From the NCBI GenBank assembly GCA_964023275.1, contig OZ029918.1, positions 15,384,355 through 15,448,354 of the forward strand: 64,000 bases of DNA, given 5' to 3'. The notes below the pieces were generated by a model. That model was given only the letters and a program-made list of their open reading frames with translations. It was not told the origin of the DNA and did not search any database. A program made the position numbers and the translations under genes. Positions 1 through 11,283 of the stretch are shown one piece after another (within the stretch, counting starts at the first letter, position 1; each line of letters starts with the position of its first letter). The DNA comes from Norana najaformis (taxonomy: Eukaryota > Annelida > Clitellata > Crassiclitellata > Hormogastridae).

Positions 1-451
1 ATTATTATTACACTGGCCAACAGAAAAAAAAATTTTTCTTGTTGCCTTCGGTTTTAGACCTGTTCTTGGGGTAATTTTGGGCGGTGATTCAGAAAATGTC
101 ATTGGATTGAGTGCATCAGTTCTAGTTTCTGAGATATCGTCGATTTTGTAAAGAAAACCCAGTCCACTCTTTAAACGATGTCTTTGGCAAAACTAAAATG
201 TCATAATAAGCTTTATTTATGGCTAATTATAATTCTTGCTGATTCATATAATGCCTACATCCTTATAATGTAAAATCAGCATATCTTGCCGCGTGCTGAG
301 ATATTGCTGATTCAACGAAATAACTATTCCGTAGCCTACAGCTTACTCAGCACTAAATTCATGGCCTCATTTAGAATTTATTTGTGCTTATACAGCGTTT
401 CATGGTTTCGAACTATGTAAATAGATTATGCTGAAGTCAGCATTTATAGCC

Positions 452-458
452 TATATAA
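452..458 (+). promoter_or_regulatory. TATA box of the transposon gene
   Basis: TATATAA lies 158 bp upstream of the ATG at 616, inside the transposon. A start site about 30 bp downstream, near the CAGTC at roughly 487, would fit. This is inferred from position and consensus only. Confidence 0.5.
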
Positions 459-615
459 ACCGCCTCCTGAAAGCTAGAGCAGCCGCAGTCGTCTTAGGGC
501 ATATTAAGAGTTGGTCGCAAGAACAATCTGTGAATGTGAGCATTAAATAACTACATGTTCTTACTATTTTTTAGGTTAGTCATTTAATTCCTCAGATGCG
601 AACATCCTTAAGGTT

Positions 616-2319
616 ATGACTACTTCCAGACGGAGCTGCATTAACCATCCAGACATATTCTGCTACATTTGTGGGGAATACACACTAAAAGCAAACAGGA
701 AACCGATTTCTGAGTTTGTAAAAAGAGCATATGTAGGTTATTTTGGTGTCAAACTTGGAGATCAAGATAAGCAATGGGCTCCTCATACAGTATGCAAAAC
801 TTGTATTGAACAATTGCGCCACTGGACAATTGGAAAGAGAAGCTGCCTGAAATTTGGTGTACCGATGGTTTGGAGGGAACAGATAAACCACTTCGACGAC
901 TGTTACTTTTGTATGGTTAATATCATAGGCATCAATCGAACTAATCGTCACAAGTTGTCTTACCCTGATATACCTTCAGCCAGGAGACCTGTTCCGCATT
1001 CGGATATTGTACCAATTCCACCTTTTCGCGAACTACCTCAGCTCTCAGACGATGACACTTGCATGTCCAATATCGGACAAGATGACGAAAGTGAAGAAAG
1101 TGGGGGCAGTGACAGTGATTTCCAATCAACTTCACACAGTGAACGTTTTGACCAAAAAGAGTTCAGTGATCTGATCAGGGACTTAAATCTTTCCAAAGAG
1201 TCCTCTGAATTGCTTGCGTCCAGACTAAAGGAAAAGAATGCACTTCAGCCTGGAACGAAAATTACAATTTATAGAAACAGAGAAAAGGATTTGCTGCCAT
1301 TCTTTACCGAAGACAACAACCTAGTATTCTGTAATGACATCAGCAACTTATTGAAGAAAATTGGTCTGTCGGATTACAGCCCAGATGAGTGGCGTCTTTT
1401 TATCGACAGTTCAAAACGTAGTCTGAAATGTGTGCTTTTAAATAACGGCAACAAATTTGGTTCTATTCCAATCGGTCACTCCACCAGGATGAAAGAAGAG
1501 TACAATGCCATCTCTTTAGTACTGGAAAAGATAAAATACAAAGAACATCAATGGGTAATTTGTGTAGACTTGAAGATGGTAAATTTCCTCCTTGGTCAAC
1601 AAAGTGGCTACACAAAGTATCCCTGCTTTTTGTGTCTTTGGGACAGTAGAGCCAAGCATGAACATTGGACAAGAAAAGATTGGCCTTCGAGGAAAGACAT
1701 GGTGGTTGGAGCTCAAAATGTAATCAAGGAATCTTTGGTGGCACGAGATAGGATCATACTGCCACCACTACATATAAAGCTAGGCCTGATGAAAGAATTT
1801 GTCAGGGCTTTGAATAAAGAAGGTTCATGCTTCGAATACATAGTACACAAGTTACCAGGAATTACAATGGAAAAATTGAAGGCTGGAATCTTCGATGGTC
1901 CACAGATCAGGCAACTTATGAATGACCCACTTTTCATACCATCAATGAATGAAATCGAATCTTGTGCCTGGTCTTCCTTTGTTCTTGTAACTAAAAATTT
2001 TCTTGGCAACAAGAAGGCAGACAATTATGCACAACTAGTAGAGGATATGCTTCTTCATTTCAACAAGCTTGGCTGCAACATGAGCATTAAAGTTCATTAT
2101 CTCCACAGTCACTTAGATCGCTACCCAGAGAATCTTGGTGACTTCAGCGAAGAGCAAGGTGAAAGATTTCACCAAGACATCAAAACAATGGAAAATCGAT
2201 ATCAAGGAAGATGGGATGCACACATGATGGCAGACTATTGCTGGAATATTATGCGCGATTGTTCCGGCAGATGCCACACTCGGAAATCGTACAAAAGGAG
2301 CTTCTTCGGTGTCGAATGA
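616..2319 (+). CDS. Transposon-encoded protein, probable transposase (567 aa)
   Basis: This intact 567-codon frame sits between the inverted ends of the 11-2635 element. The N-terminal 100 residues contain paired cysteines (FCYIC near residue 17, VCKTC near 60, DCYFC near 97), which suggests a zinc-binding DNA-recognition domain. An acidic Ser-rich linker (about residues 140-180, DDESEESGGSDSD) follows. The C-terminal two thirds carry conserved-looking blocks: WVICVDLKMVNFLLGQQSGY, PCFLCLWDSRAKHEHW, LPPLHIKLGLMKEF, EEQGERFHQD and MMADYCW. From memory, these blocks recur in multicopy uncharacterised proteins of arthropods and cnidarians. The D of CVDLK and the E of the EEQGERFHQD block are candidate catalytic acids, which is inference. 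The ATG at 616 is the first in frame after the TATA box. Transposition is inferred from the context, not from a recognised DDE profile. Confidence 0.75.
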   Translation: MTTSRRSCINHPDIFCYICGEYTLKANRKPISEFVKRAYVGYFGVKLGDQDKQWAPHTVCKTCIEQLRHWTIGKRSCLKFGVPMVWREQINHFDDCYFCMVNIIGINRTNRHKLSYPDIPSARRPVPHSDIVPIPPFRELPQLSDDDTCMSNIGQDDESEESGGSDSDFQSTSHSERFDQKEFSDLIRDLNLSKESSELLASRLKEKNALQPGTKITIYRNREKDLLPFFTEDNNLVFCNDISNLLKKIGLSDYSPDEWRLFIDSSKRSLKCVLLNNGNKFGSIPIGHSTRMKEEYNAISLVLEKIKYKEHQWVICVDLKMVNFLLGQQSGYTKYPCFLCLWDSRAKHEHWTRKDWPSRKDMVVGAQNVIKESLVARDRIILPPLHIKLGLMKEFVRALNKEGSCFEYIVHKLPGITMEKLKAGIFDGPQIRQLMNDPLFIPSMNEIESCAWSSFVLVTKNFLGNKKADNYAQLVEDMLLHFNKLGCNMSIKVHYLHSHLDRYPENLGDFSEEQGERFHQDIKTMENRYQGRWDAHMMADYCWNIMRDCSGRCHTRKSYKRSFFGVE

Positions 2320-2431
2320 CTTGAAATTTTTATAACAAACTTGTTCTGTTTGGTATCATATAAGTACAGCTTCAGGTACTACCATTTTCTTTTAAGTATT
2401 TGTATTATTATGTTTATTTAGTGTATCACAT

Positions 2432-2437
2432 AATAAA
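2432..2437 (+). promoter_or_regulatory. Poly(A) signal AATAAA of the transposon gene
   Basis: AATAAA occurs 113 bp after the stop codon and before the right inverted repeat, consistent with a self-contained transcription unit. Confidence 0.5.
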
Positions 2438-2635
2438 TTGAGCACTACATAATTATAGCTATAGCCTTATGTTTTATGGGCGAGCAGAGGCAAGGACTGG
2501 TATATGGCATAATGTTCTATATCTCGAAAACTAGACCTGCTGGGAGAAAACTGGTGCCTTTTCTGGAATCAGCAGGTCAAATATACCCAGAAACAGTTCT
2601 AACATTTGAGGCAACAAATTATGTGTTGGCCAGTG

Positions 2636-2658
2636 TTATTATTATTATTATTATTATA
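2636..2658. repeat. (ATT)n microsatellite, transposon insertion site
   Basis: This TTA/ATT run continues the ATTATTATTA found at 1-10. The transposon evidently inserted into an (ATT)n tract. Confidence 0.8.
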
Positions 2659-4917
2659 TAGACTTGCATTTTAAAAGAAATATATAACATGGCCAAAATG
2701 ATTAATTATGAAAGTTTCAGAATGAGACACAAAACTGGTGCTTTGAGTTTTCTTGTCGGTTTTTCGCGGTGTCCTAAAACCTCGGCATAACCAGGGCCTC
2801 ACAAGACTCCACATCATCACGAAGTTTTCAAACAATCTCTTACAGTGCCTAATGCCAGATTATGTATTGCATCCAAATATAATAATTTCCTTGGCTATAC
2901 ACTAGTAAGGCATAGAACAAGGATTTTCTAATGATGATTATGAGGCTCTGTGTTTTTACTATATGAACAAGAGACAACTGCTTTATGTTCACGAAGAAAC
3001 GGCAAGAATGCAAACAATCACCTGATACACTGTCACACAGGTATGATATACGCAAAGGAGCATGCATGTATAGATAGAATAACGGTTAACCTTCTACCAA
3101 TAGTTTAGTTTATAAGTTATTAAATAAGTTGATGTTATTGATCAGACAAAGCGTTAAAAATTATTAATCAACTGGGTTATTGGTTTTCCGATCGCTCATG
3201 AAGGTTATCGATGAAGCATAAAAAACTTTAGAGTAAATAAATACTATGTAATTTGCTCGTCGTGCAGTATTCATAATTCAATACAAAGTCCAAAAATAAA
3301 AAAAATATTTGTTAGTTTTCTTGCCGGAATTTAAATCCCGTTTGTGTACCCAGAAAACTCAAATAATTGCTTTCTCGTGATAAGCAAACAGTGTCAAAGA
3401 TAGGTCGTCGAAATTCCATTGGGAGCAAAGGACTAGATTAAGTTGGCACGTACAGAGCAGCCTCACAACGGCGTGTGTTTCAACTGCTAATGAGCTCGAA
3501 TTGAAAGTGCAGATCAAACACGAGGTCGGTTAGAGTCGGTTGCTGAATTCCTTTAAATGCATCAGCCGAAACATGTACGGTAGTGTTGCGTTCTAAAATA
3601 TTGGAGTTGACTGTGTCATAAATGCATGGCCTAAGTTCTGTACAGTTGCGCTTAAATTGCGCCAATTTCCCAAATTGTTTCAAACGGTCAAACGTTTTAC
3701 AAAGTACCTCTTTAATAAGTTTGACGAGTGTAAGCTCGAAAAGTTAACGCAATTAACATGCTTTGCTCAAGCAAAAACATAATGTTTTCACACTTAAAAA
3801 TTATAACCCCAAAAAGATACAATTCAAAAAAGCTGCGTCGAATCGCTAGTGTGTGTGAAAGTCTGTCAAAACTTTCGGTAACTTGCTCGCGCCAGTTTTT
3901 AGTGCAGATTTTTAACCTAATAACTGATGTTAAATTTGAACACAATGGTTTCATATTTAGGCCTACTAAGAGTCAGACATAAATTATACCCAATTAAAGT
4001 TTTAATCTGAAAATTCATATATAACGCTACTGTGCTAGTGTAAGCTTACATGACATCAAATGGTGGCCTTTGATGCTCTCAGGGTTCAGGAAACTAACGA
4101 CGCAATTCTTTGGTCCGTACGAGTTATTTTTGACGTCTGTGTAGACCAATCCAGTTTCTTTGTCCCTCATCAGTTTTATCTGTTTAGCTTCATGTGTGTA
4201 GTTCTCAATCTGTTTGTAATCTTCTTGCCTTCCATTCTTCCCCTTAGTACCTTTCTGAGGGAGGAGATGCCATGAAGTGTATGCTAAATCCACTTCATTT
4301 GTCACCGTCCTTTCTTCTCACGCCAACCCCTACTATGTTATTTGAATCCATTTCGACCGATCTTCAATAACTTTCTCCCTGCCAATATTTCAAATGCCTC
4401 TCCGCTTTAGACTTTGCCTTGTCTCTGATTGATTGTCTGCCAAGTTCTATAACGCTTTTCTGACCTTAGGACCTCAGGAGATTAAACTGACTGTGAAATA
4501 CCCCTTGCGACAAACAGATGTGCACGAGCCAGGGAGTCGACGCGTCAAATGTCCATGTTTATCTTATCTCTTAAAATCGCTAGTTGTCGCTTCAGACATA
4601 ATAAATAAACTTCGCTAAGTGGCCCGGTACAGACAACTACAAAAGATAGTAGACTGAAGGATCGCCTTCTAAGACTGACTCAAAATATATTTAGATAGAC
4701 AAGAAAGTCAGCGTCTTATAGCACTTCTCAACATGACTTACGGATCTGTTTGAAATGAAAACCCTTGTGTGCTAGGTTAAACAAATTTCGCGTAAACTGC
4801 TTCAACCTTAATCATTGTTATTGTTCTAAAGAAGTGACCAATTCTGTTTTGTATTCATGCGTTTCGTGTTAATGTTTGCTAAGCTTTTAAACATTAGGTG
4901 GACAGAATAAATTCCTA

Positions 4918-5140
4918 ATACATGCATACCCATACGCCACATACATTTATACATATATACATATTTATATCTACATACATCCCATACACATGTATATACA
5001 TTTATAAATGAGTACATAACTACCTAACATAACATAACTACCTACCTAACTACATATACACGTTCGTACGTACGTGCATACCTACATACATACCTACAAA
5101 GATACATGCATGCATATATGTATAAGTACATTACCACGCA
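4918..5140. repeat. Degenerate (TACA/CATA)n microsatellite region
   Basis: Long runs of TACATACA, interrupted by TACC and TATA variants. The small reading frames across it are by-products of the repeat. Confidence 0.7.
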
Positions 5141-6439
5141 TACACTTAGACCTAAATATTTAGAACAGTGCAAGGTCTGTTGTGTGGAGCAGGGACAGCT
5201 GCTTGTTCTGAATGGCCGTCCTTTTGCTGATAGCATGGTACTTCTTTATCTGTTACTTGGTTTGAATTAGAAGAAGCAGACAACGAGTTTCAGTTATTTG
5301 TCCTCGTAGTACAGTAGACCCGGTTTAATTGACTTAAGGCTTTATCAGTCATGATTGTGATAAGAGAACAGACAGAACTGTCTTAAGTGTTTTCCCGGAA
5401 GTCAGGCTAAAACCGTGGCAGCTATTTTACATAGGCCTATACGACAGCAGTGATTTCGCAAATCCAAGTAACAGAAAAGGAACTTGCATATGCATCTAAG
5501 GTAAGAATGAAGACATAGTTTCAATCAAATACTAAGGTGGTCAATTAACGATGAAAGTTTACCTGAAAGGCGCATAACGAAAACTACTGTTAAACAGGTA
5601 GATTTGTTACCAAACGCCGCCCTTTGTATGTATGTATCTGGCTGTTTATATAGCGCCTTTTGGTGACCTTATGGAGACCCTTGTGCTTTATGTGTTCATC
5701 TGTGACTGCCTGGATTAAGCTGTGTTTGTTCTGTCTCCAAAAAGTATTGGCTTGTGCTGCTAAACTTTAGGCTTTCAGTTCGTCTCCAACGGCTTTTCAA
5801 TCTCTCATTACATGCTTATAATTTTCAGTAATGTAACCTTAGAACTTCTATAAAGGCACTGGTAGAATGAACCTAAAATCAATTGATGGCGCATGAATAT
5901 CTATTCACAAATCTGGTCAATTCTAAAAGTTAGCTTCATGGATTCCAGTAGCACGGTCCAACTCGTATCCAATCCAGAATTATTGAATATAACGACCTGT
6001 TAAAAAGATATTTGTATGCATGTATGTATTGTTGGAGGTTGACAAAAGATATGCAATAAGATAATAGCTTTAGGGTAAAATATGGCTCTATTTCCTAAGC
6101 TATTTACAATCGTAACTCACGAAGATCAACAAGACGGTGGCCACAAAGCCAACGAAAAACCTCACCAAGAGACAAACGTCTGCAAACAGATGGTGCCGAA
6201 ATATGTCTCAACAAGAACCAAAACGGACCAGAAGAACCAAACAAGTCATCGACTCAATGACCCTAAACACGACTAGTCGAGATACTTGAAACAAGATGGT
6301 CACGCAGGGCCGACAACCAAACTCCAGTCTTCGCCAAAGTTAAACACAACGCCTTTATATTAGGTCGATTTTCCAGCCAAAATGTACAGAAATGTACAAC
6401 AACTTAACGCACTAGGTCCTATCCTGTACGCCGTATGTT

Positions 6440-6545
6440 ACAGTAGGCCTATGTATGTATATATGTATGCATGCATGTGTCAGAACATTTATTATAGCGC
6501 ATTTTCAGTATCTCACAAGAGCGCTGCACCCATGACTAACTATGA
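6440..6545 (+). repeat. Short dispersed repeat with TATAGCGC...CACAAGAGCGCTGC core
   Basis: The core (TTATAGCGCATTTT, then CTCACAAGAGCGCTGC) recurs reversed at 34440-34530. Looser relatives are seen near 5650 and 41000-41060. It may be a SINE tail or a MITE; the boundaries are not clear. Confidence 0.45.
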
Positions 6546-7619
6546 CCGACTAACTATAACAAGTGCTTTTTGCGACAGTTTGAAAATGTTTGCTGTACAA
6601 AGTCATGTGCAAAATCTAACAGATCAAGCTGCAAATTTTGTTTTGGCTCTCTGATTGTCTTCTCCGGTCACTTGACTGTGTTCACCTACTTACGCTGCAG
6701 TTATTCCGCTGCAGTTATTCCGTATCTGTGACCATTTTGATCGCTTGCACTTCGATAATTGCAAGAGGCAGGAATATTGCAATCGCTTTCTCAAGACACG
6801 CTTCTTTTCATGTAGCTTTGATTAGTAGTTCTGAAAATTGAAAAAGTACAGTTTAACAAAACTATTGGTCACCTGCCATAGCCGCAACGTTTGAAGAGTA
6901 ATAGCTCTTAATATTTGTGTTTTAGATGTGTCATTTCAATTATTTAGTTTTAACATTTGTTCGTATACGACAACTGTTTGAATAAGGCCTCATATTTACT
7001 ATTTTCTAATATAAACGCGGCTTGGTTATCTAATTATGTTGCATAAAATTATATTTAAATTGTCCACCAATTATTATATAGGTTTCTATAATTTCTTCAA
7101 CTGGAATATACATGAATAGCACATGTACCTATATAGGGCACCTGTCCTCTCAAAAGCGGGTTGAACTTATATTATGTGTGACCTTTGGGTATGCAGGGGG
7201 AAATAAGCCCTCAGTACAGCCAGTAAGGGCCGTGAATGACAATGCTGTAAATAATAACACTGCATTACCGAGCTTAAGGTACGGAACGTAGTGTAAACTC
7301 ACTAAAAAGAAATGTCTGGTAATTGAGGGCACTAGTGTGGCTTACAACAGTGTTGTCTGGTTATACAAACACAGCAGTTGTTCCCTATGATCTTATAGTA
7401 GATGCATTGCATTTGATGGCATGATCACTGCTTCAAATGCCTTGGTGCAGTCCAAACAAAATGAGCAAAGATCGGTCAAGATAATTTGAGCTGTACACAG
7501 CAGAACCAGAGTAGTTAAATCATGTGTAAAATGCACAAAAAGTGTGTATAATTGTGGCTATCGTACCGAAATACGCAATTTATATATTTGCGAGAACACT
7601 GGACTTGAACAGTCTTTAT

Positions 7620-7790
7620 TGCATTTACGTACTGTTTCATTTGGCTCTGTTCAACATTCATTTTCTGCTTACCTCAAAGCGCACTTGTTTAGGTCAATAG
7701 ATAGCCACGTGTGCAGCCTGAGAGTTACCTAAAAAGAGCTACATTAAATGTACATACACACATGCATACATACAGAGATAGATACATATA
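7620..7790 (+). mobile_element. 5'-truncated LINE tail, related to the copy at 12252-14480
   Basis: GAGAGTTACCTAAAAAGAGCT near 7719 matches GAGAGTTACTTAAAAAGCGC at the end of the LINE near 14419. The preceding sequence (ATTCATTTTCTGC...TCAAAGCGCACTTGTTTA) follows the last codons of that element. It ends in a TACA-rich tail, as the full copy does. Confidence 0.55.
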
Positions 7791-8479
7791 ACGGCAAAAG
7801 TTCACTCTTCAGAGTCTGTGTTGGCCTTCAGATTTGACTAAAATCTCAAGTCTTCGTGGTTTCGTTTCCTTTATAGGCTCCTTCCATGTCTTCTCGGTTC
7901 TCCCCTTTCGCTTCCGACCGTATTTGCCCTGAAATTTGACAAACACACTGAATTTGCTTAGCAGCGACCGTCCGGAAGTCCATGGGGTCAATGACCGTTG
8001 GTGTCGATCGCACGCCTCTAATTGTTGACACTCCAGGTGTCCCGCCTGATAAATTCATTGAAAATGAGCAGGGGCGTGGCCATACGGTCGCTATGGCAAA
8101 TCATGTACATTTATTTTCACGTATGTCATCCTCCCCATCGCCGCACGTCCACTGCACACTTGATCGTTTCCCTTAAGATCTTCCTGTCAGGCGATGCCTG
8201 AGCCATGTCAAAAACAAATGGGAAATAAACAATCCCACGAGGAGGAGAAGAAAAAGACATCAAGGTATCAGAAGATTAAGAATGTGCTATGCGTTAAAGG
8301 TGACGGATTAAGAAAATGTTTTTGATCAGGTAACGGTTCAGCCTGTGCTGCTTATGATGTCTGTCATGTGTCGTGGATCTCTTCACGATGTTTCGTACGA
8401 TGGACTGTTGTCGTCTTCTTTGTTTTACGGTCGGTTGTATCCTGCATACTACCGCCCAACCCTCCTTTTCATCCGGGCT

Positions 8480-8580
8480 TTGAAATGGCACAGATGCACC
8501 TGCGGCGAAGTTACATACATGCATGCATACATGCATACATGCATACACACAATTAATGAAATAAATGAGTTCATTAAGTG
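8480..8580 (-). repeat. Repeat with ATGC/TACA microsatellite core (minus copy)
   Basis: The reverse complement of this segment matches 12155-12261. Both have TTAATGAACTCATTTATTTC at one end, a GTATGCATGTATGCATG core, and TAACTTCGCCGCAGGTG at the other. Fixed flanks around a tetranucleotide core mark a small dispersed element. Confidence 0.7.
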
Positions 8581-9364
8581 GCTCTATAAATAGCTTTGCC
8601 CATTCAAAGAACTTAGCAGTCCTTACTTTTGGGCTGCATTGTTTAATGCTCACAGAAGTAGTGGTGAAATAGCGGCATCCTGCATGCATTTTTTTCTATA
8701 TGATGAAAGTTTCAAGTAATATAAACCTTATCTCTTACCATTTATTACACTACACTTGACGTTAAACGCGAAGGTAGTTTTCTATATTATCACTATCTCT
8801 CTGCATCGAGAGAGATTTTATGTTAGAACAAGCAGATACATGATCCTAATGATTAGGAAGGGAACCCAGAGGATCACTTGAGATTGCAATTGACAGGCCA
8901 ATTTGGACACGCATCCTTTGCTCGAATTAACTGAAACTTATAGGAGTGGCTAAGTAAACATTTATCACTAATGTTTGATCAAAGTTCAAGCTATTTCTCT
9001 GTGTGTTCTCCTCTTTCGTTCAGAGCTGGACAGCAGCGTATCATATCTTGCTGGAATGTGTGTTCCGTTTTAGACACGGTCATTGTCGAAAGTGATTATT
9101 TTATTAATAAAGATAAGAAATGAAGTAGAGGCTATATATTTTGTCGAATGATGGTTCATATCTATCTCCTAAGACTCGAAGGACAGCACGTCTGATTTCA
9201 CTATCTGCATGTCCATCAAATTCAAAGACGGTTTCAGCAATCCATTGATTAATTACGCAACAGACCAAGAGACGCGCAATCGAAGCTTCTACACTGAACA
9301 GCTAATATTTGCTCTTTATTAGCCAACACCTGCGGAAATTTGTTGATTGGATGTTCCAATTAAC

Positions 9365-9510
9365 GAAAACACACGAATGAAAGAATGCATAAACGAATAA
9401 ACGAAGAACGAACCAAGGAATGCGTCAATGAAAAATGTACGATCAAACGAACCAACGAACCAACGACTATAAGAAAGAACAAACGAATGAATAAACAAAT
9501 AAATAACTAG
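9365..9510. repeat. Degenerate (AACG/AATA)n low-complexity tract
   Basis: Imperfect AACGAACC, GAATAAAC and AAATAAAT tetranucleotides. No coding signal is seen. Confidence 0.6.
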
Positions 9511-9599
9511 ACAAATCAAATAAAGACAAAATGAGCAGGACGCGTAATTAAAGAAAAAGCCGATGCTCCACTATCATACTTCATTTACTAAGATAACTT

Positions 9600-9790
9600 T
9601 AGTTGAAACGTGTGCGGGCAAGTGTGGGTGCTGCCTGGTGTTGATATAACGTGGGCAAATAAATTGAAGTTAAGTACCATCGAGCTTGGTTAGTATTTGG
9701 ATGGGTGACCTTCCGTGGAAAACCACATCCTGTGACGCTCACTTAGCCCTCCATCCTTTCGTGCTTGGTAAATGAATGGAAACTTAAGTT
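9600..9790 (+). mobile_element. 5S rRNA-derived SINE (SINE3-like)
   Basis: Positions 9665-9710 read like the 3' half of 5S rRNA: GAAGTTAAGTACC, GAGCTTGGTTAGTA, TTGGATGGGTGACC (box C region). The 5' half is lost. The downstream body (CTCCATCC...AAATGAATGGAAACTTAAGTTGGC) resembles the body of the SINE at 35240-35590, so it is a retroposed element and not a 5S gene. Confidence 0.7.
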
Positions 9791-10867
9791 GGCAGGTCAG
9801 AAAAGATGCTGTAATTATTCTTTTGTTAACTGATTCTTCAACCTCGGCATCATGCTTCCGCGGTGTTTCTATGGAGGCGTGTAAACAAAAGCTTCATAAC
9901 AAGATCTAATTATAACCGCTTCATTTGACTCAGCTCAATTCCGGTCTCGTCATATCATAAGACACGTTTATTTAGATCTCTTTGGCAGATAAGTTCGCAG
10001 CGGTTATGAGATATCTCTATAATGATCAGGTAATATATACAAGATGTCGTTAGAAGGACATGTAAGAGATGTAGAGATTGAATGTAATTTGCGTTAAGAA
10101 GACTTAGTAGAAAAGAAGGACCTGGGACCACAATTGTACCTTCGAAGATCAAATTACGCATTTTACAACAAGTTTTGAGGCAAAATTGAATTTTCAGATT
10201 AGTCAGTAATCTCACATGGAGTTCGGTTCCAGCGATGTATGCAGCAGATGGTAGTCAGATGCCTTTGAGAACGAGGGTAAATCCATGTTTCCTTATCTCA
10301 ATTTGTCTCATATATTTGTGTGTATTTTGCTGTTTAGCACACTCTGCAATCTCCGTTAATGTTGTTGTGTCTGCCAAATTTCTGGAATACGATATTTTGT
10401 CTCTAGTATAATTGATTAGATATTGTTTATTGCTAATGAACTTGTTCTTGAATCCTACTTTAATTTCGAATGCAGCAACTCACTTTGAAAGCTATTAACT
10501 TTTCATGACGTTTCTTTACCCTCCAGGTCTTCATCATCGAGATCTCCAATTACAGATCATAGATTCACCAACTATCGCTGTAAACTTGAAATTTACCTCT
10601 TCCTGTCTGTTTCTGGTTCGTGATATTTTCTGTTTCCTGGCTTCAAGTGCGCTTCTGAACTTTGCAAGAATGCATTATCAAATTGAAGTTCTATTGTATT
10701 GTACCAGTTGAAACTTCTTAGCAGCGTTGACGCAAGCGACACCATATTGTAAAAATATTGATCAATATTTTGTATGTGTAATATGTTATAACATAACTCT
10801 GAAAAGATTCACTAAGCTGTAAGTGTGTGCGTGTGTCTCAGTTAGAAAATATTCGTTTTCTTTGTAG

Positions 10868-10920
10868 ACTTCAATTAACAATGTCAACTCAAAAACTCAT
10901 GAGTGGTCTTCTGGCTTTTG
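10868..10920 (+). CDS. Gene A coding exon 1: start codon and first half of signal peptide
   Basis: The acceptor TTTCTTTGTAG ends at 10867, followed by 13 untranslated bases and ATG at 10881 with A at -3. It encodes MSTQKLMSGLLAF plus one base of a glycine codon, then the strong donor GTGAGT at 10921 (phase 1). Joined to the next exon it gives MSTQKLMSGLLAFGAIVTLI followed by HATRA, a typical signal peptide with a likely cut after ATRA. The upstream acceptor implies a noncoding first exon, which I have not located. Confidence 0.75.
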
Positions 10921-11198
10921 GTGAGTTAAATACTATTGAAAAATAACTATTTATCGTGAATTTCCGAATATTACATCAATTACAACCATAGCTACAATAA
11001 TAATAACAAATAAAATAATAATAGTAAGAAGAATATTTAGATAACGATTATTACCATTTCAGTAACAATAGTAGTAGTAATAATAATAATAATATTAATT
11101 TTATTGTTATGCTATCACTATTACTATATGGTATGGCATTTTATTATAATGTATTATATCATGATCATATTATTATCGTTGTTGTTGCTATTATTATT

Positions 11199-11283
<85 letters not shown>

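Larger units (their letters stand above)
11..2635 (+). mobile_element. Complete-looking DNA transposon with terminal inverted repeats
   Basis: The left end CACTGGCCAACA (11-22) is matched exactly by its reverse complement TGTTGGCCAGTG (2624-2635). The similarity continues inward: TTGTTGCCT at 39-47 pairs with AGGCAACAA at 2609-2617. Between the ends lie a TATA box, one long intact reading frame (616-2319) and a poly(A) signal, so the element looks self-sufficient. Both flanks are (ATT)n, so a target-site duplication (for example TTATTATTA on each side) is compatible but cannot be sized. I cannot place it in a superfamily from the sequence alone. Confidence 0.85.

Noticed and set aside
3480-3683. 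Minus-strand 67-codon ORF as a gene
   Set aside because: No domain, no splice context and length expected by chance.
8294-8689. Minus-strand 131-codon ORF
   Set aside because: About a quarter of it is the TACA/ATGC core of a dispersed repeat; the remainder shows no recognisable domain.
9665-9733. 5S rRNA gene
   Set aside because: Only the 3' half is present, it is diverged, and it is fused to a SINE body.
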